Positions 8,772-17,501 of a DNA stretch of 50,544 nt are shown here, one piece after another (position 1 is the stretch's first letter; the number at the start of each line of letters is the position of its first letter). The position numbers were made by a program, and so were the translations under genes. Below the pieces are notes generated by a model. That model was not told the origin of the DNA. It saw only the letters and a program-made list of their open reading frames with translations, and did no database searches. Source of the DNA: JBBRNH01 sp038230415 (GTDB lineage Bacteria > Bacteroidota > Bacteroidia > Cytophagales > Spirosomataceae); NCBI GenBank assembly GCA_038230415.1, contig JBBRNH010000034.1, positions 1 through 50,544 of the forward strand, given 5' to 3'.

Positions 8772-9359
8772 ATGCCGAAAATTCACCACACCCCGGAAGC
8801 CTATTTGGCATTGGAGCGGGAAGCCGAATTTCGGCACGAATATGTCCGGGGCGACATTCGGCTCATGGCCGGTGGTTCGACCAATCATAATCTGATAAAA
8901 GAAGGAGTTTCTGGTTTGATTGGTCTGGCTTTACGCGGTAATAGTTCCTGCCGGAATTACTCCAGCGACCAGCGGATTCATGCCTACGACGGTACACTCT
9001 ACACCTACCCCGACCTGGTGGTGGTTTGCGGCCCCAACCAATATACCGATGGCCGGAAGGACACATTGATGAACCCCGTGATGATTGGTGAGGTGCTGTC
9101 GCCCGGCACGGAAGCCTACGACCGGGGCGATAAATTCAAACTGTACCGAAACATCCCCACCCTGACCGAATACCTGATGATTCACTCGGCCCATGTCTAC
9201 GCCGAAGTCTATCGCAAACACCCCCAGGAAGGCTTTTGGTACATCGCCGACGAAGCCGACACCCTCGACGGGCAGATTATCCTTGCCAGCATTGGCCTGA
9301 CGCTGCTCGTGGCCGATGTCTATGAAAAGACAGACGGGCTGTTGCCGCAGGTTTACTGA
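8772..9359 (+). CDS. Uma2 family endonuclease-like protein
   Basis: A 195-residue protein of the Uma2 (DUF820) restriction-endonuclease fold. The N-terminus YLALEREAEFRHEYVRGDI and the GGSTNHNLI stretch are family hallmarks, and the PD-(D/E)XK active site is present as YPDLVVV (about residues 77-83) and EVLSPGTEAYDRGDKFKLY (about 104-122). The family is widely multiplied in cyanobacteria and some Bacteroidota; its biological role is uncertain. It starts six bases after the aminopeptidase stop, so it is probably co-transcribed. A strong hairpin follows at 9387-9431. Confidence 0.88.
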   Translation: MPKIHHTPEAYLALEREAEFRHEYVRGDIRLMAGGSTNHNLIKEGVSGLIGLALRGNSSCRNYSSDQRIHAYDGTLYTYPDLVVVCGPNQYTDGRKDTLMNPVMIGEVLSPGTEAYDRGDKFKLYRNIPTLTEYLMIHSAHVYAEVYRKHPQEGFWYIADEADTLDGQIILASIGLTLLVADVYEKTDGLLPQVY

Positions 9360-9386
9360 ATCCCAACCACCCTTACTGCTCAGTAT

Positions 9387-9431
9387 ATCACCGCTTTAAT
9401 GCAGCCTGTTGGGCTGCATTAAAGCGGTGAT
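9387..9431. terminator. Perfect 20-bp hairpin after the Uma2 gene
   Basis: ATCACCGCTTTAATGCAGCC (9387-9406) and 9412-9431 are exact reverse complements around a 5-base loop TGTTG. No T-run follows, so this is either a rho-independent-like terminator without a clear tail or a mobile palindromic repeat. It separates the 4-9 kb gene run from the SusC/SusD unit. Confidence 0.6.
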
Positions 9432-9535
9432 TCGATGACAAGCTACTATAAAATTTTGCAGAACGTTATTTTGACCGCATTTTAATTGGTAATTTCGCCG
9501 TTCAAAACAAAATCTTCGCGTCAACCAACTAATCC

Positions 9536-12500
9536 ATGAGAAATATTTTCATTTTACTACTGGTACTATGGGGAATTAGTAGTTTACCAGCCAACGCGCA
9601 GGATCGCCGGGTAACGGGAATCGTTACGTCGGCAGACGATGGCAAAGCCCTGCCCGGCGTATCGGTGCAGGTGAAGGGAACCACGCGCGGCACCCAGACC
9701 GACGCTGCGGGTAACTACAGTCTGGCGTTACCCGTAGGTGCCAACACCCTCGTTTTCAGCTTTATCGGCTCGGCCACGCAGGAAGCCACCATTGGCAACC
9801 GCTCCGAAATCAGCATTACTTTAGCCAGCGATACCCGTTCGCTGAGCGAAGTGGTGGTGACGGGATACGGGGTGCAGTCGAAGCGGAACCTGACGGGTAA
9901 CATTGCGCGGGTAACGGCCCGCGAACTGGAGAATATTCCGGTGCCGAGCGTGGAGCAGGCCATTCAGGGCAAAGTAGCTGGGGTGCAGATCACCTCGCTC
10001 AACGGTAAAGTGGGGCAGGGATTGCAGATTCGGGTGCGGGGCAACTCGTCGGTGTCGGCCAGCAGCCAGCCGCTTTACGTCATTGACGGCATCCCCGTTA
10101 CCTCGCAGGATCAGTCGTCTTCAACGGCTCCCACCAATCCCATTGCCGACCTGAACCCCAACGATATCGAGTCGCTGGAAATTCTCAAAGATGCCTCGGC
10201 TTCGGCTATTTACGGGTCGCGGGCCTCGAACGGGGTCGTACTCATTACGACCAAAAAAGGCCGGGCGGGTAAAACCGTCTTCGAAATCTCCGGCTACACC
10301 GGCAGCAGCCAGCCCACCCGCCTGAAAGAATGGCTCAACACCAAGCAATACGTGGAGTTGTTCGAGGAAGCACGGGCTAACTCGGTTGCCTTGGGCTACA
10401 TCACCACCACCCCCACCTCGCTGCAAAACCGCTTCACGCGCTATGCCGCCGGCGACCGGACGGGCTGGGAAGGGGCCAACCCCAAATATGACACCGACTG
10501 GCAGCGCGAAGCGTTTCAGGACGCGCCCTCGAAACAGTACGATTTTAGTGCCAGGGGGGGCGATGCCAAGACGCGGTTCTTTGTGTCGGGGCAGTATTTC
10601 GATCAGAGCGGCATCATCATCAAAAACCGGTTCCGGCGGCTGAGTGGCCGGGTCAACCTCGACCACAGTGCCACCGACAAGCTCACCATCGGCGTAAATC
10701 TGAACGTGGCCCATACCAAAAACGACCGCGTCTCGAACGATAACGCCTTCTCGACTCCGATGCAGATTGTGGCCCTGCCGCCCCTGCACCCGGTGATTGA
10801 CCCCCGCACCAACGAGTTGAGCAGCAGTTATACGCTCTACTACAACCCGTTGCTGAACCGCGATTTTGCCGCCCTGCAAACCCGCGTGTACCGGGTGTTT
10901 GGCAATGCCTACGCCGAGTATAAAATTCTGCCGAGTCTGCGCTTCCGCACCGAGTTCGGCACGGACCTGCTGACTCAGCAGGAAGAAGAATACTACGGTC
11001 GCGAAACAACCCGCAACACCGGCGCACCCAATGGGCAGGGGACAAACGGCTTCGCGCAGGTCGTTAATAACACCACCAACAACTATTTCAGCTTTGGCCG
11101 GACGCTCGCCAAAAACCACGACCTCGATGCCACCGTCGGGATGTCGTATCAGGAATCGCGCTCGAATGTCAACAGCGTCACGGCGCAGCAGTTTCCCAGC
11201 AATGCCTACAAACAGATTGTGTCGGGAGCCAAAGTAACGGGTGGCACCGGCACCGAAACCCGTTTTAGCTTCCTGTCTTATTTTGCACGGGTCAATTACC
11301 GGATCAATAACCGCTACCTGCTCGGCGTGTCGGGCCGGATTGACGGGTCGTCGCGGTTTGGCACCAACAACAAGTACGGCATTTTTCCGGCGGCTTCGGC
11401 GGGCTGGATTCTCAGCGAGGAATCGTTCATCAAGAACATTCCCGTTATCAGCCTGCTGAAACTGAGGGCGAGCTACGGCCTGACGGGGAACGCCGAAATC
11501 GGTAATTTCGGATCGCTCGCGCTCTATTCGGCAGCGGCTGGCTACGCGGGCGTACCCGGTCAGGCTCCCAACCAGATCGCCAACCCCGACCTGACCTGGG
11601 AAAAAACCCTCCAGACCGACATCGGGCTGGAATTTGGTCTGCTCAACAACCGCCTTTCGGGTGAGATTGATTACTACGTCAAAAACACGACTGGTCTGCT
11701 GCTCGGTGTCAACGTGCCGGGGTCATCGGGCTTCCGAACCCAACTCCGTAATGTGGGCAAGATGGACAACCGGGGCGTTGAGTTTGTGTTTAATTCCAGC
11801 AACCTGATTGGGGCCTTCAAATGGAGTACATCGCTGAACATAGCCTACAATACCAACAAAGTGACCGACCTGGGCGGCACCACCCTGAACGGCAGTTTTC
11901 TGAACCGGGCGCAGGAAGGCGAGCCGCTGGGGGTGTTTGTCGGGCCGGAATACGCCGGGGTCAATGCCGCCAACGGCGATGCGATCTACTACCTGAACAC
12001 CAAAAAGGCCGACGGCTCGCGCGACCGCACCACCACCAACAACTATAATGCCGCCGAGTTTGTGCCGTTAGGCAACCCAAGCCCCAAGTTTATCGGTGGC
12101 GTAACCAATACGTTCAGCTACAAGGGTATTGACCTGAACGTACTCTTCAACGGGCAGTTTGGCAATTATATCTACAACGGAGGTGGTAAATTCCAGTCGG
12201 CCAACGGCGATTTCTTCGATAATCAGACCACCGATCAGCTCAACCGCTGGCGCAAACCGGGCGACGTGACCAACGTTCCGCAGGCCCGGCTGTTCGGGGC
12301 CAACGGCACCGGCGAATCCTCGCGGTATCTGTCGAAGGGTGATTTTGTGCGGTTGCGAACCATTACTCTCGGCTATTCATTGCCAACAGCCCTCGTAAAC
12401 CGGGCCAAACTGAACCGGGTGCGGCTGTACGTGACGGGTCAGAACCTGCTGACCTTCACGAACTACAACGGTTGGGATCCCGAAGTGAACTCGGATGCCT

Positions 12501-12589
12501 ATTCGGGTAATGCGGTGAATATCGGCGTGGATTTTTACTCGGCCCCCCAGCCCCGCACCATTATTGGCGGCCTACAGATTGGTTTTTAA
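9536..12589 (+). CDS. SusC/RagA family TonB-linked outer-membrane transporter (pair 1)
   Basis: A 1017-residue TonB-dependent transporter. It has a signal peptide (1-22, ending ANAQ), a CarboxypepD_reg-like domain (about 25-100: GIVTSADDGKALPGVSVQVKG), the SusC linker LSEVVVTGYG, a plug domain (about 110-235, with GKVAGVQI, LYVIDGIPV and SAIYGSRASNGVVLITTKKG) and a long beta-barrel ending in the phenylalanine typical for outer-membrane insertion (LQIGF). It forms the channel below the SusD lid encoded just downstream. A possible weak promoter (TTG at 9471, TAATTTCG at 9490, spacing only 16) lies upstream. The substrate cannot be read from the sequence; the cyanophycinase downstream suggests a peptide-like polymer. 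Confidence 0.95.
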   Translation: MRNIFILLLVLWGISSLPANAQDRRVTGIVTSADDGKALPGVSVQVKGTTRGTQTDAAGNYSLALPVGANTLVFSFIGSATQEATIGNRSEISITLASDTRSLSEVVVTGYGVQSKRNLTGNIARVTARELENIPVPSVEQAIQGKVAGVQITSLNGKVGQGLQIRVRGNSSVSASSQPLYVIDGIPVTSQDQSSSTAPTNPIADLNPNDIESLEILKDASASAIYGSRASNGVVLITTKKGRAGKTVFEISGYTGSSQPTRLKEWLNTKQYVELFEEARANSVALGYITTTPTSLQNRFTRYAAGDRTGWEGANPKYDTDWQREAFQDAPSKQYDFSARGGDAKTRFFVSGQYFDQSGIIIKNRFRRLSGRVNLDHSATDKLTIGVNLNVAHTKNDRVSNDNAFSTPMQIVALPPLHPVIDPRTNELSSSYTLYYNPLLNRDFAALQTRVYRVFGNAYAEYKILPSLRFRTEFGTDLLTQQEEEYYGRETTRNTGAPNGQGTNGFAQVVNNTTNNYFSFGRTLAKNHDLDATVGMSYQESRSNVNSVTAQQFPSNAYKQIVSGAKVTGGTGTETRFSFLSYFARVNYRINNRYLLGVSGRIDGSSRFGTNNKYGIFPAASAGWILSEESFIKNIPVISLLKLRASYGLTGNAEIGNFGSLALYSAAAGYAGVPGQAPNQIANPDLTWEKTLQTDIGLEFGLLNNRLSGEIDYYVKNTTGLLLGVNVPGSSGFRTQLRNVGKMDNRGVEFVFNSSNLIGAFKWSTSLNIAYNTNKVTDLGGTTLNGSFLNRAQEGEPLGVFVGPEYAGVNAANGDAIYYLNTKKADGSRDRTTTNNYNAAEFVPLGNPSPKFIGGVTNTFSYKGIDLNVLFNGQFGNYIYNGGGKFQSANGDFFDNQTTDQLNRWRKPGDVTNVPQARLFGANGTGESSRYLSKGDFVRLRTITLGYSLPTALVNRAKLNRVRLYVTGQNLLTFTNYNGWDPEVNSDAYSGNAVNIGVDFYSAPQPRTIIGGLQIGF

Positions 12590-12674
12590 ACCCAACGCAA
12601 ACAAATCAGATTCTGGCTGCGTACCGCGCGGCCCGCGGGCCATGTCCGTTATCCCAAACAAAAAGGCACTTAAC

Positions 12675-14048
12675 ATGAGAACCAACCAATATACACTACT
12701 GCTGTCGGCCCTGACGATTAGTCTGTGGCTGACGGCCTGTGATAATAAATTGAACGTTACCCCCGTCAACACGGTGGCAACGGGGCAGGCCCTGACTACG
12801 CCCGCCGACCTGAACGCGCTGCTCATCGGAGCCTACGACGGTGTCGGTGGTGGCAACCTGTATGGCGGCAACCTGCAACGCGACGGCGAACTGCTGGGCG
12901 ACAACGGCGAGGTTGAATGGACCGGTACGTTTACGGCTCCCCGCGAGGTGTTTACCAAACGGCTGCTTGTCACCAACGATCAGGCCGACATCACCTGGAC
13001 GAATGCCTACCGGACGATCAACATCTGCAACACGGTGCTGGCCAACCTCAACCTGGCACTGCAAGCAAACCGGCCCAACGTGGAGGGGCAGGCCAAATTT
13101 ATCCGGGCCTCGATGTATTTCGAACTCGTGCGGTTTTTTGCCCGAACCTGGGGCGATGGCGATGCCAACACCAATCCCGGCGTTCCGCTCGTGATCACCC
13201 CGACAACGGTGCTGGATGCCAGCAGTACCGTTCCGCGCAGTTCGGTGGCGGCTGTTTACGCCCAGATTATTAAAGACCTGACCGAGGCCGAGGCCAAACT
13301 ACCCGCCACCGATGCCACCTACGGGTTTCTGGCCGCCAAGGGAGCCGCAGCGGCCATGCTGTCGCGGGTGTATCTCCAGAAAAGTGATTTCCCCAATGCG
13401 GCCGGCGCGGCCAACCGGGTGATTGCCGGCGGGGTTTATAAGTTAGTCGGTGCCGGTGAAGTCTTCGACACCCGCGAGAATATCAACGGGATAAATACGG
13501 CAGAAACCATCTTCGCCATTCAGATTACCGACCAGGATGGCACCAACAATTTGAACACCTTTTTTGGGTCAACGGACGTTGGGGGCCGGGGTGATATTAA
13601 CATCACCGATACCCACCTGGCCCTGTACACCGCCAGCGATGCCCGCAGCCAACTGTTCTACGAAGATGGCGACGGACAGATCAGGACGCTTAAATACATC
13701 AATCAATATGGGAATATCCAGGTACTTCGGCTGGCCGAGATGTACCTGACGCGGGCCGAAGCCAACTTCCGGGCCGGAACAACGCTGGGAGCCACCCCCT
13801 TGGCCGACATCAACCGGATTCGGGCGCGGTCGGAGGCCAACCCACTGACGGCTGCCCAACTCGACTTAGCTACAATTCTCCGGGAGCGTCGGCTCGAACT
13901 GGCCTTTGAAGGCACACTCATTCATGACCTCAAGCGCACCCGCCGGAATGCGGCAACGCTGGCCTTCAGCAGCCCCCGGCTGATTTTTCCGATTCCGCTC
14001 CGGGAGATCACCACCAACCCCGCATTGGGGCAGAATGAGGGGTATTGA
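12675..14048 (+). CDS. RagB/SusD family nutrient-binding lipoprotein (pair 1)
   Basis: A 457-residue surface lipoprotein. The ATG at 12675 gives a lipoprotein signal with the lipobox LTAC and Cys22; upstream in-frame starts would overlap the SusC stop and spoil it. SusD TPR-like helices are visible, including YRTINICNTVLANL, the FIRASMYFELVRFFARTWGD block and the C-terminal LRLAEMYLTRAEANFRAG and ILRERRLELAFEG blocks that mark the family. It should form the lid of the SusC transporter encoded 85 bases upstream. A perfect GC-rich palindrome GGCCCGCGGGCC lies in that gap at about 12629. A strong terminator follows at 14073-14106. Confidence 0.95.
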   Translation: MRTNQYTLLLSALTISLWLTACDNKLNVTPVNTVATGQALTTPADLNALLIGAYDGVGGGNLYGGNLQRDGELLGDNGEVEWTGTFTAPREVFTKRLLVTNDQADITWTNAYRTINICNTVLANLNLALQANRPNVEGQAKFIRASMYFELVRFFARTWGDGDANTNPGVPLVITPTTVLDASSTVPRSSVAAVYAQIIKDLTEAEAKLPATDATYGFLAAKGAAAAMLSRVYLQKSDFPNAAGAANRVIAGGVYKLVGAGEVFDTRENINGINTAETIFAIQITDQDGTNNLNTFFGSTDVGGRGDINITDTHLALYTASDARSQLFYEDGDGQIRTLKYINQYGNIQVLRLAEMYLTRAEANFRAGTTLGATPLADINRIRARSEANPLTAAQLDLATILRERRLELAFEGTLIHDLKRTRRNAATLAFSSPRLIFPIPLREITTNPALGQNEGY

Positions 14049-14072
14049 TCCCGAATCAACCAAATCCTGTAT

Positions 14073-14106
14073 AAACCCCCGATGCACGGCTGCGTCGGGG
14101 GTTTTT
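14073..14106 (+). terminator. Rho-independent terminator after SusD (pair 1)
   Basis: AAACCCCCGA (14073-14082) pairs with TCGGGGGTTT (14095-14104). The loop can extend the stem (GCA with TGC), and a run of T follows. It separates SusD from the cyanophycinase gene, so the latter is either read through or has its own promoter. Confidence 0.85.
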
Positions 14107-14121
14107 CTTACCAGTTTCTTC

Positions 14122-15171
14122 ATGCAAACCTCCCGAACCTATCTGCTTACAATGGCTGCCCTACTGCTGATTTCGGCCTGCGGCTCCAATTCCTCAACGC
14201 CCAACGCCACCCCTACGCCCACGACAAGTAGTCCGGCATCTGCCTACACCTCGTGGGTAGTGGGTGATACTGCCGACGTGAACACCCAGCCATTGGGGGG
14301 CGTGTTGCTGGCCGGGGGCAGCACCGACGTTGACGCGGCCATGCGGTGGCTCTTGCGCCGGGCTGCCGGGGGCGACGTGCTGATAATCAGGGCAACGGGT
14401 AGCAACGGCTATAATAAGTACCTGTTCAGTGACCTCGGCGAAACCGTTAATTCGGTCGAGACGCTGCTGCTCAACAACCGTGATTTGTCGGCCAATACCG
14501 ATGTTTTGCGGAAGGTTCGTACTGCCGAAGCCATCTTTTTTGCCGGGGGAGACCAGGCCAACTACGTGAATTTTTACCAGGGAACGCTCCTCGCCGACGC
14601 GCTCAACGACCGTATCCGGGCCGGGGCCGTTGTGGGCGGCACGAGCGCGGGCTGTGGTATTCTGGGCGGAGCCTATTTTACGGCCAAACAGGGAACCATC
14701 CGCTCCGAAGAAGCCCTCGCCAACCCCTACGATGCCCGCGTTGACCTCGGCCACGATGATTTTCTGCGGCACCCACTGCTCACCAATGTTTTCGCCGATA
14801 TGCACTACAACAACCCCGACCGGCAGGGGCGGCACCTGACCTTTATGGCCCGCGCCAGCACCGACTGGGCCGTACAGCCGCGTGGTATCGGCACCGACGA
14901 GCAAACCGCCGTTGGTATCTTTCCCGATGGAAATGTTCAGGTATTTGGCCGGGGCAATGCTTATTTTCTGGAAGCGGGCGCGACTAAACCCGAAACCTGC
15001 CGGGCCGGTCAGCCGCTCACGTGGGTTGCCAACCGGCGGGCGGTGCGCGTCTGGACGTTGCCCGGCTCTACCGACGGAACCATTGGTTTTGAGCTAAATA
15101 CGTTTCGGCCCGCTACCGGCAGCACCGCCAAAACCGGATTCTGGTACGTGGAGAATGGGGAGAAGAAGTAG
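14122..15171 (+). CDS. Cyanophycinase-like S51 family peptidase, lipoprotein
   Basis: A 349-residue lipoprotein (lipobox ISAC, Cys20, then a Thr/Pro/Ser-rich linker). The S51 family nucleophile is seen in GGTSAG with Ser175, and the cyanophycinase block DMHYNNPDRQGRHLTFMAR corresponds to the family's D-x-H-F ... R-x-G-R-L motif. GGSTDVDAAMRWLLRRAAGGDVLII and FFAGGDQANYVNFYQGT also match. Cyanophycinases cut the Asp-Arg polymer cyanophycin to beta-Asp-Arg dipeptides; an exported enzyme would act on polymer from other cells. It sits 73 bases after SusD, across a terminator. The start at 14122 gives the signal peptide. The stop codon lies inside a palindromic repeat. Confidence 0.88.
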   Translation: MQTSRTYLLTMAALLLISACGSNSSTPNATPTPTTSSPASAYTSWVVGDTADVNTQPLGGVLLAGGSTDVDAAMRWLLRRAAGGDVLIIRATGSNGYNKYLFSDLGETVNSVETLLLNNRDLSANTDVLRKVRTAEAIFFAGGDQANYVNFYQGTLLADALNDRIRAGAVVGGTSAGCGILGGAYFTAKQGTIRSEEALANPYDARVDLGHDDFLRHPLLTNVFADMHYNNPDRQGRHLTFMARASTDWAVQPRGIGTDEQTAVGIFPDGNVQVFGRGNAYFLEAGATKPETCRAGQPLTWVANRRAVRVWTLPGSTDGTIGFELNTFRPATGSTAKTGFWYVENGEKK

Positions 15172-15195
15172 AGACGCAACATATTGCGTCTCTAC
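15168..15195. terminator. GTAGAGACGCAA hairpin between convergent genes
   Basis: GTAGAGACGCAA (15168-15179) pairs perfectly with 15184-15195 around CATA. The cyanophycinase TAG stop is part of the left arm, and the purL stop is at 15198 on the other strand, so the element can serve both genes as a bidirectional terminator. It belongs to the same repeat family as 4068-4135. Confidence 0.75.
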
Positions 15196-15197
15196 GT

Positions 15198-17456
15198 TCA
15201 CGGATTCATAATCTTACCCAGCGCGTTGTCATACAGGCCGTTAGCCGATTCGGTGGTCAGAATCAGCACGTCGTCAAGCACGAAATCAGCCGCTGTTACC
15301 ACGCCGAGCCGCTGGAACGGTGTACCCGTTGACAAATACCGTTCGACTTCATCGGCCAATGCCGGGGCCACCGACACCACCACCCGGCTTTGACTTTCGC
15401 CAAACAAAAATGCATCGAGCCGGTAACGTTCGTCCGACGTAATCGAAAAACCGAGGTGGCCGACCATCGCCGATTCGGCCAGACAGACAAACAAGCCCCC
15501 ATCCGACACATCATGCGCCGATTGCAGCCAGCCGTTGCGAATCATCGTTTTTACCACTTCCTGCACCTGCCATTCCTGCTCGATGTCGAACTGCGGGGCG
15601 GGCGACGCTTTCGCATCCCGGTACGAATACAAATATTCTGATGAAGCAATATCGTTGCTCGACGGGCCGACCAAAAACAGCACGTCGCCCGGCTGTTTAA
15701 CATTCAGCGTCATCTGATGCGCCGGGTTGTCCATCAGGCCGAGCATCCCGATGGTGGGCGTGGGGAACACCGGGCCATCATCGGATGACTGATTGTAAAA
15801 ACTCACGTTGCCGCCCGTAATCGGGGTGCTAAACCGGCGGCAAGCCTCGCCCATGCCTTTCACGGCTTCCACAAATTGCCAATAGACTTCCGGGATGTAA
15901 GGATTGCCAAAGTTCAGGTTGTTGGTCACGGCCAATGGCTCCCCGCCAGAGCAGACAATGTTACGGGCAGCTTCGGCAACGGCAATCTGCGCCCCCACAA
16001 ACGGGTTGGCGTTCACGTAGCGGGCGTTGCAGTCCACCGTAATCACGATTGACTTATCACTGATACCCGTCTCCGGTGTCTTTATCCGAACAATGGCCGC
16101 ATCAGAGGGCGCGTTGGTGCTGCGGTTGCCCGTGCCAACCATCGAATCGTATTGTTCATACACCCACCGGCGCGAGCAGATGTTGGGGTGAGCCAAAAGA
16201 TGCCGGGCAACATCGCTAAGTTTATCCCGGTCAATATCAGAAACTGAATCCGGGTTAAATTTCTGGTATTCAGCAAAATAAGCCGGTTCGCGGTAGTCGC
16301 GGTGGTATTGGGGTGCCCCCCCGCCCAGCACCAGATCGTTCGCGGGAACGTCGGCCACGAGTTGTCCGAAACGGTGGAAGTATAGCCGCCCCATACCGTC
16401 AGCAACGGGCGCAATGACTTCACCAATCCGGGCGCAGTTCAGGTCCCACTTATCAAAAATACCCTGAATGACGGATTCTTTTCCTTTCTCGATTACCACC
16501 AGCATCCGCTCCTGCGATTCGGACAGCAGAATCTCGAAGGGCTGCATATCGGCCTGTCGGGTTGGCACCTTGTCGAGGTCGATAATCATACCGTGTTCGC
16601 CTTTCGCGCTCATTTCGGAGGTCGAGCAGATGATACCAGCCGCGCCCATGTCCTGAATACCAATCACATAGCCGGTGGCAATGATTTCGAGGGTGGCTTC
16701 GAGCAGCAGTTTTTCCATGAACGGATCACCGACCTGCACCGAGGGGAGTTTGTCTGCCGAAGCCGCCGAGATGTCTTCCGAGGCAAACGTCGCGCCGTGA
16801 ATCCCGTCTTTGCCCGTTGCCGAGCCGACGATAAACACCGGATTGCCCACGCCGTAACTCGTGGCTTTGGCAACGCTGCCAATCTTGACAATCCCCGCCG
16901 AAAACGCATTGACGAGCGGGTTGGTGTTGTACGATTCGTCGAAAAACAACTCCCCGCCCACCGTCGGAATCCCGAAGGCGTTGCCATAATCACCGATGCC
17001 CTTCACCACGCCCCGCAGCAGTCGCCGGGTTTTGGGCAGGCTTAAATCGCCGAATCGCAGCGAGTTAAGCTGGGCAATAGGCCGCGCGCCCATCGTAAAA
17101 ATATCGCGGTTGATGCCGCCCACGCCCGTTGCCGCGCCCTGATATGGTTCGAGGGCCGACGGGTGGTTGTGCGATTCGATTTTGAAGGAACACGCCAGCC
17201 CGTCGCCAATATCTACCAGCCCGGCGTTTTCTTCTCCGGCCTTGGCGAGCATCTTCTCGCCGTCGCGGGGCAGGGTTTTGAGCCAAACAATCGAATTTTT
17301 GTAGGAGCAATGCTCCGACCACATGACCGAGAAAATGCTGAGTTCGGTGAAGTTGGGTTGCCGACCCATAATCTGGATAATGCGGTCGTATTCGTCGGGC
17401 AGAAGGCCGAGTTTGCGGGCTGTTTCGAGCGTTGGCAGGGATTGGGTAGCGTCCAT
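15198..17456 (-). CDS. purL: Phosphoribosylformylglycinamidine synthase subunit PurL
   Basis: A 752-residue small-type PurL, which converts FGAR to FGAM in step four of purine synthesis using ATP and ammonia from PurQ (with PurS). Family blocks seen include MWSEHCSYKNS, the substrate and metal site SHNHPSALEPYQGAATGVGGI, GNAFGIPTVGGE and TEMSAKGEHG-like IICSTSEMSAKGEHGM. The length matches small-type PurL, not the 1300-residue fused type. I start at the ATG at 17456; a TTG three codons upstream is less likely. A TATTTTTG box on the minus strand (17463-17470) fits TAnnTTTG and would make the transcript nearly leaderless, but no TTG at the right distance is seen. Confidence 0.96.
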   Translation of the reverse strand: MDATQSLPTLETARKLGLLPDEYDRIIQIMGRQPNFTELSIFSVMWSEHCSYKNSIVWLKTLPRDGEKMLAKAGEENAGLVDIGDGLACSFKIESHNHPSALEPYQGAATGVGGINRDIFTMGARPIAQLNSLRFGDLSLPKTRRLLRGVVKGIGDYGNAFGIPTVGGELFFDESYNTNPLVNAFSAGIVKIGSVAKATSYGVGNPVFIVGSATGKDGIHGATFASEDISAASADKLPSVQVGDPFMEKLLLEATLEIIATGYVIGIQDMGAAGIICSTSEMSAKGEHGMIIDLDKVPTRQADMQPFEILLSESQERMLVVIEKGKESVIQGIFDKWDLNCARIGEVIAPVADGMGRLYFHRFGQLVADVPANDLVLGGGAPQYHRDYREPAYFAEYQKFNPDSVSDIDRDKLSDVARHLLAHPNICSRRWVYEQYDSMVGTGNRSTNAPSDAAIVRIKTPETGISDKSIVITVDCNARYVNANPFVGAQIAVAEAARNIVCSGGEPLAVTNNLNFGNPYIPEVYWQFVEAVKGMGEACRRFSTPITGGNVSFYNQSSDDGPVFPTPTIGMLGLMDNPAHQMTLNVKQPGDVLFLVGPSSNDIASSEYLYSYRDAKASPAPQFDIEQEWQVQEVVKTMIRNGWLQSAHDVSDGGLFVCLAESAMVGHLGFSITSDERYRLDAFLFGESQSRVVVSVAPALADEVERYLSTGTPFQRLGVVTAADFVLDDVLILTTESANGLYDNALGKIMNP

Positions 17457-17501
17457 ATCGGGCAAAAATAGCGGTTTCGGCCCAAAAATGGACGGTAACT
17501 T

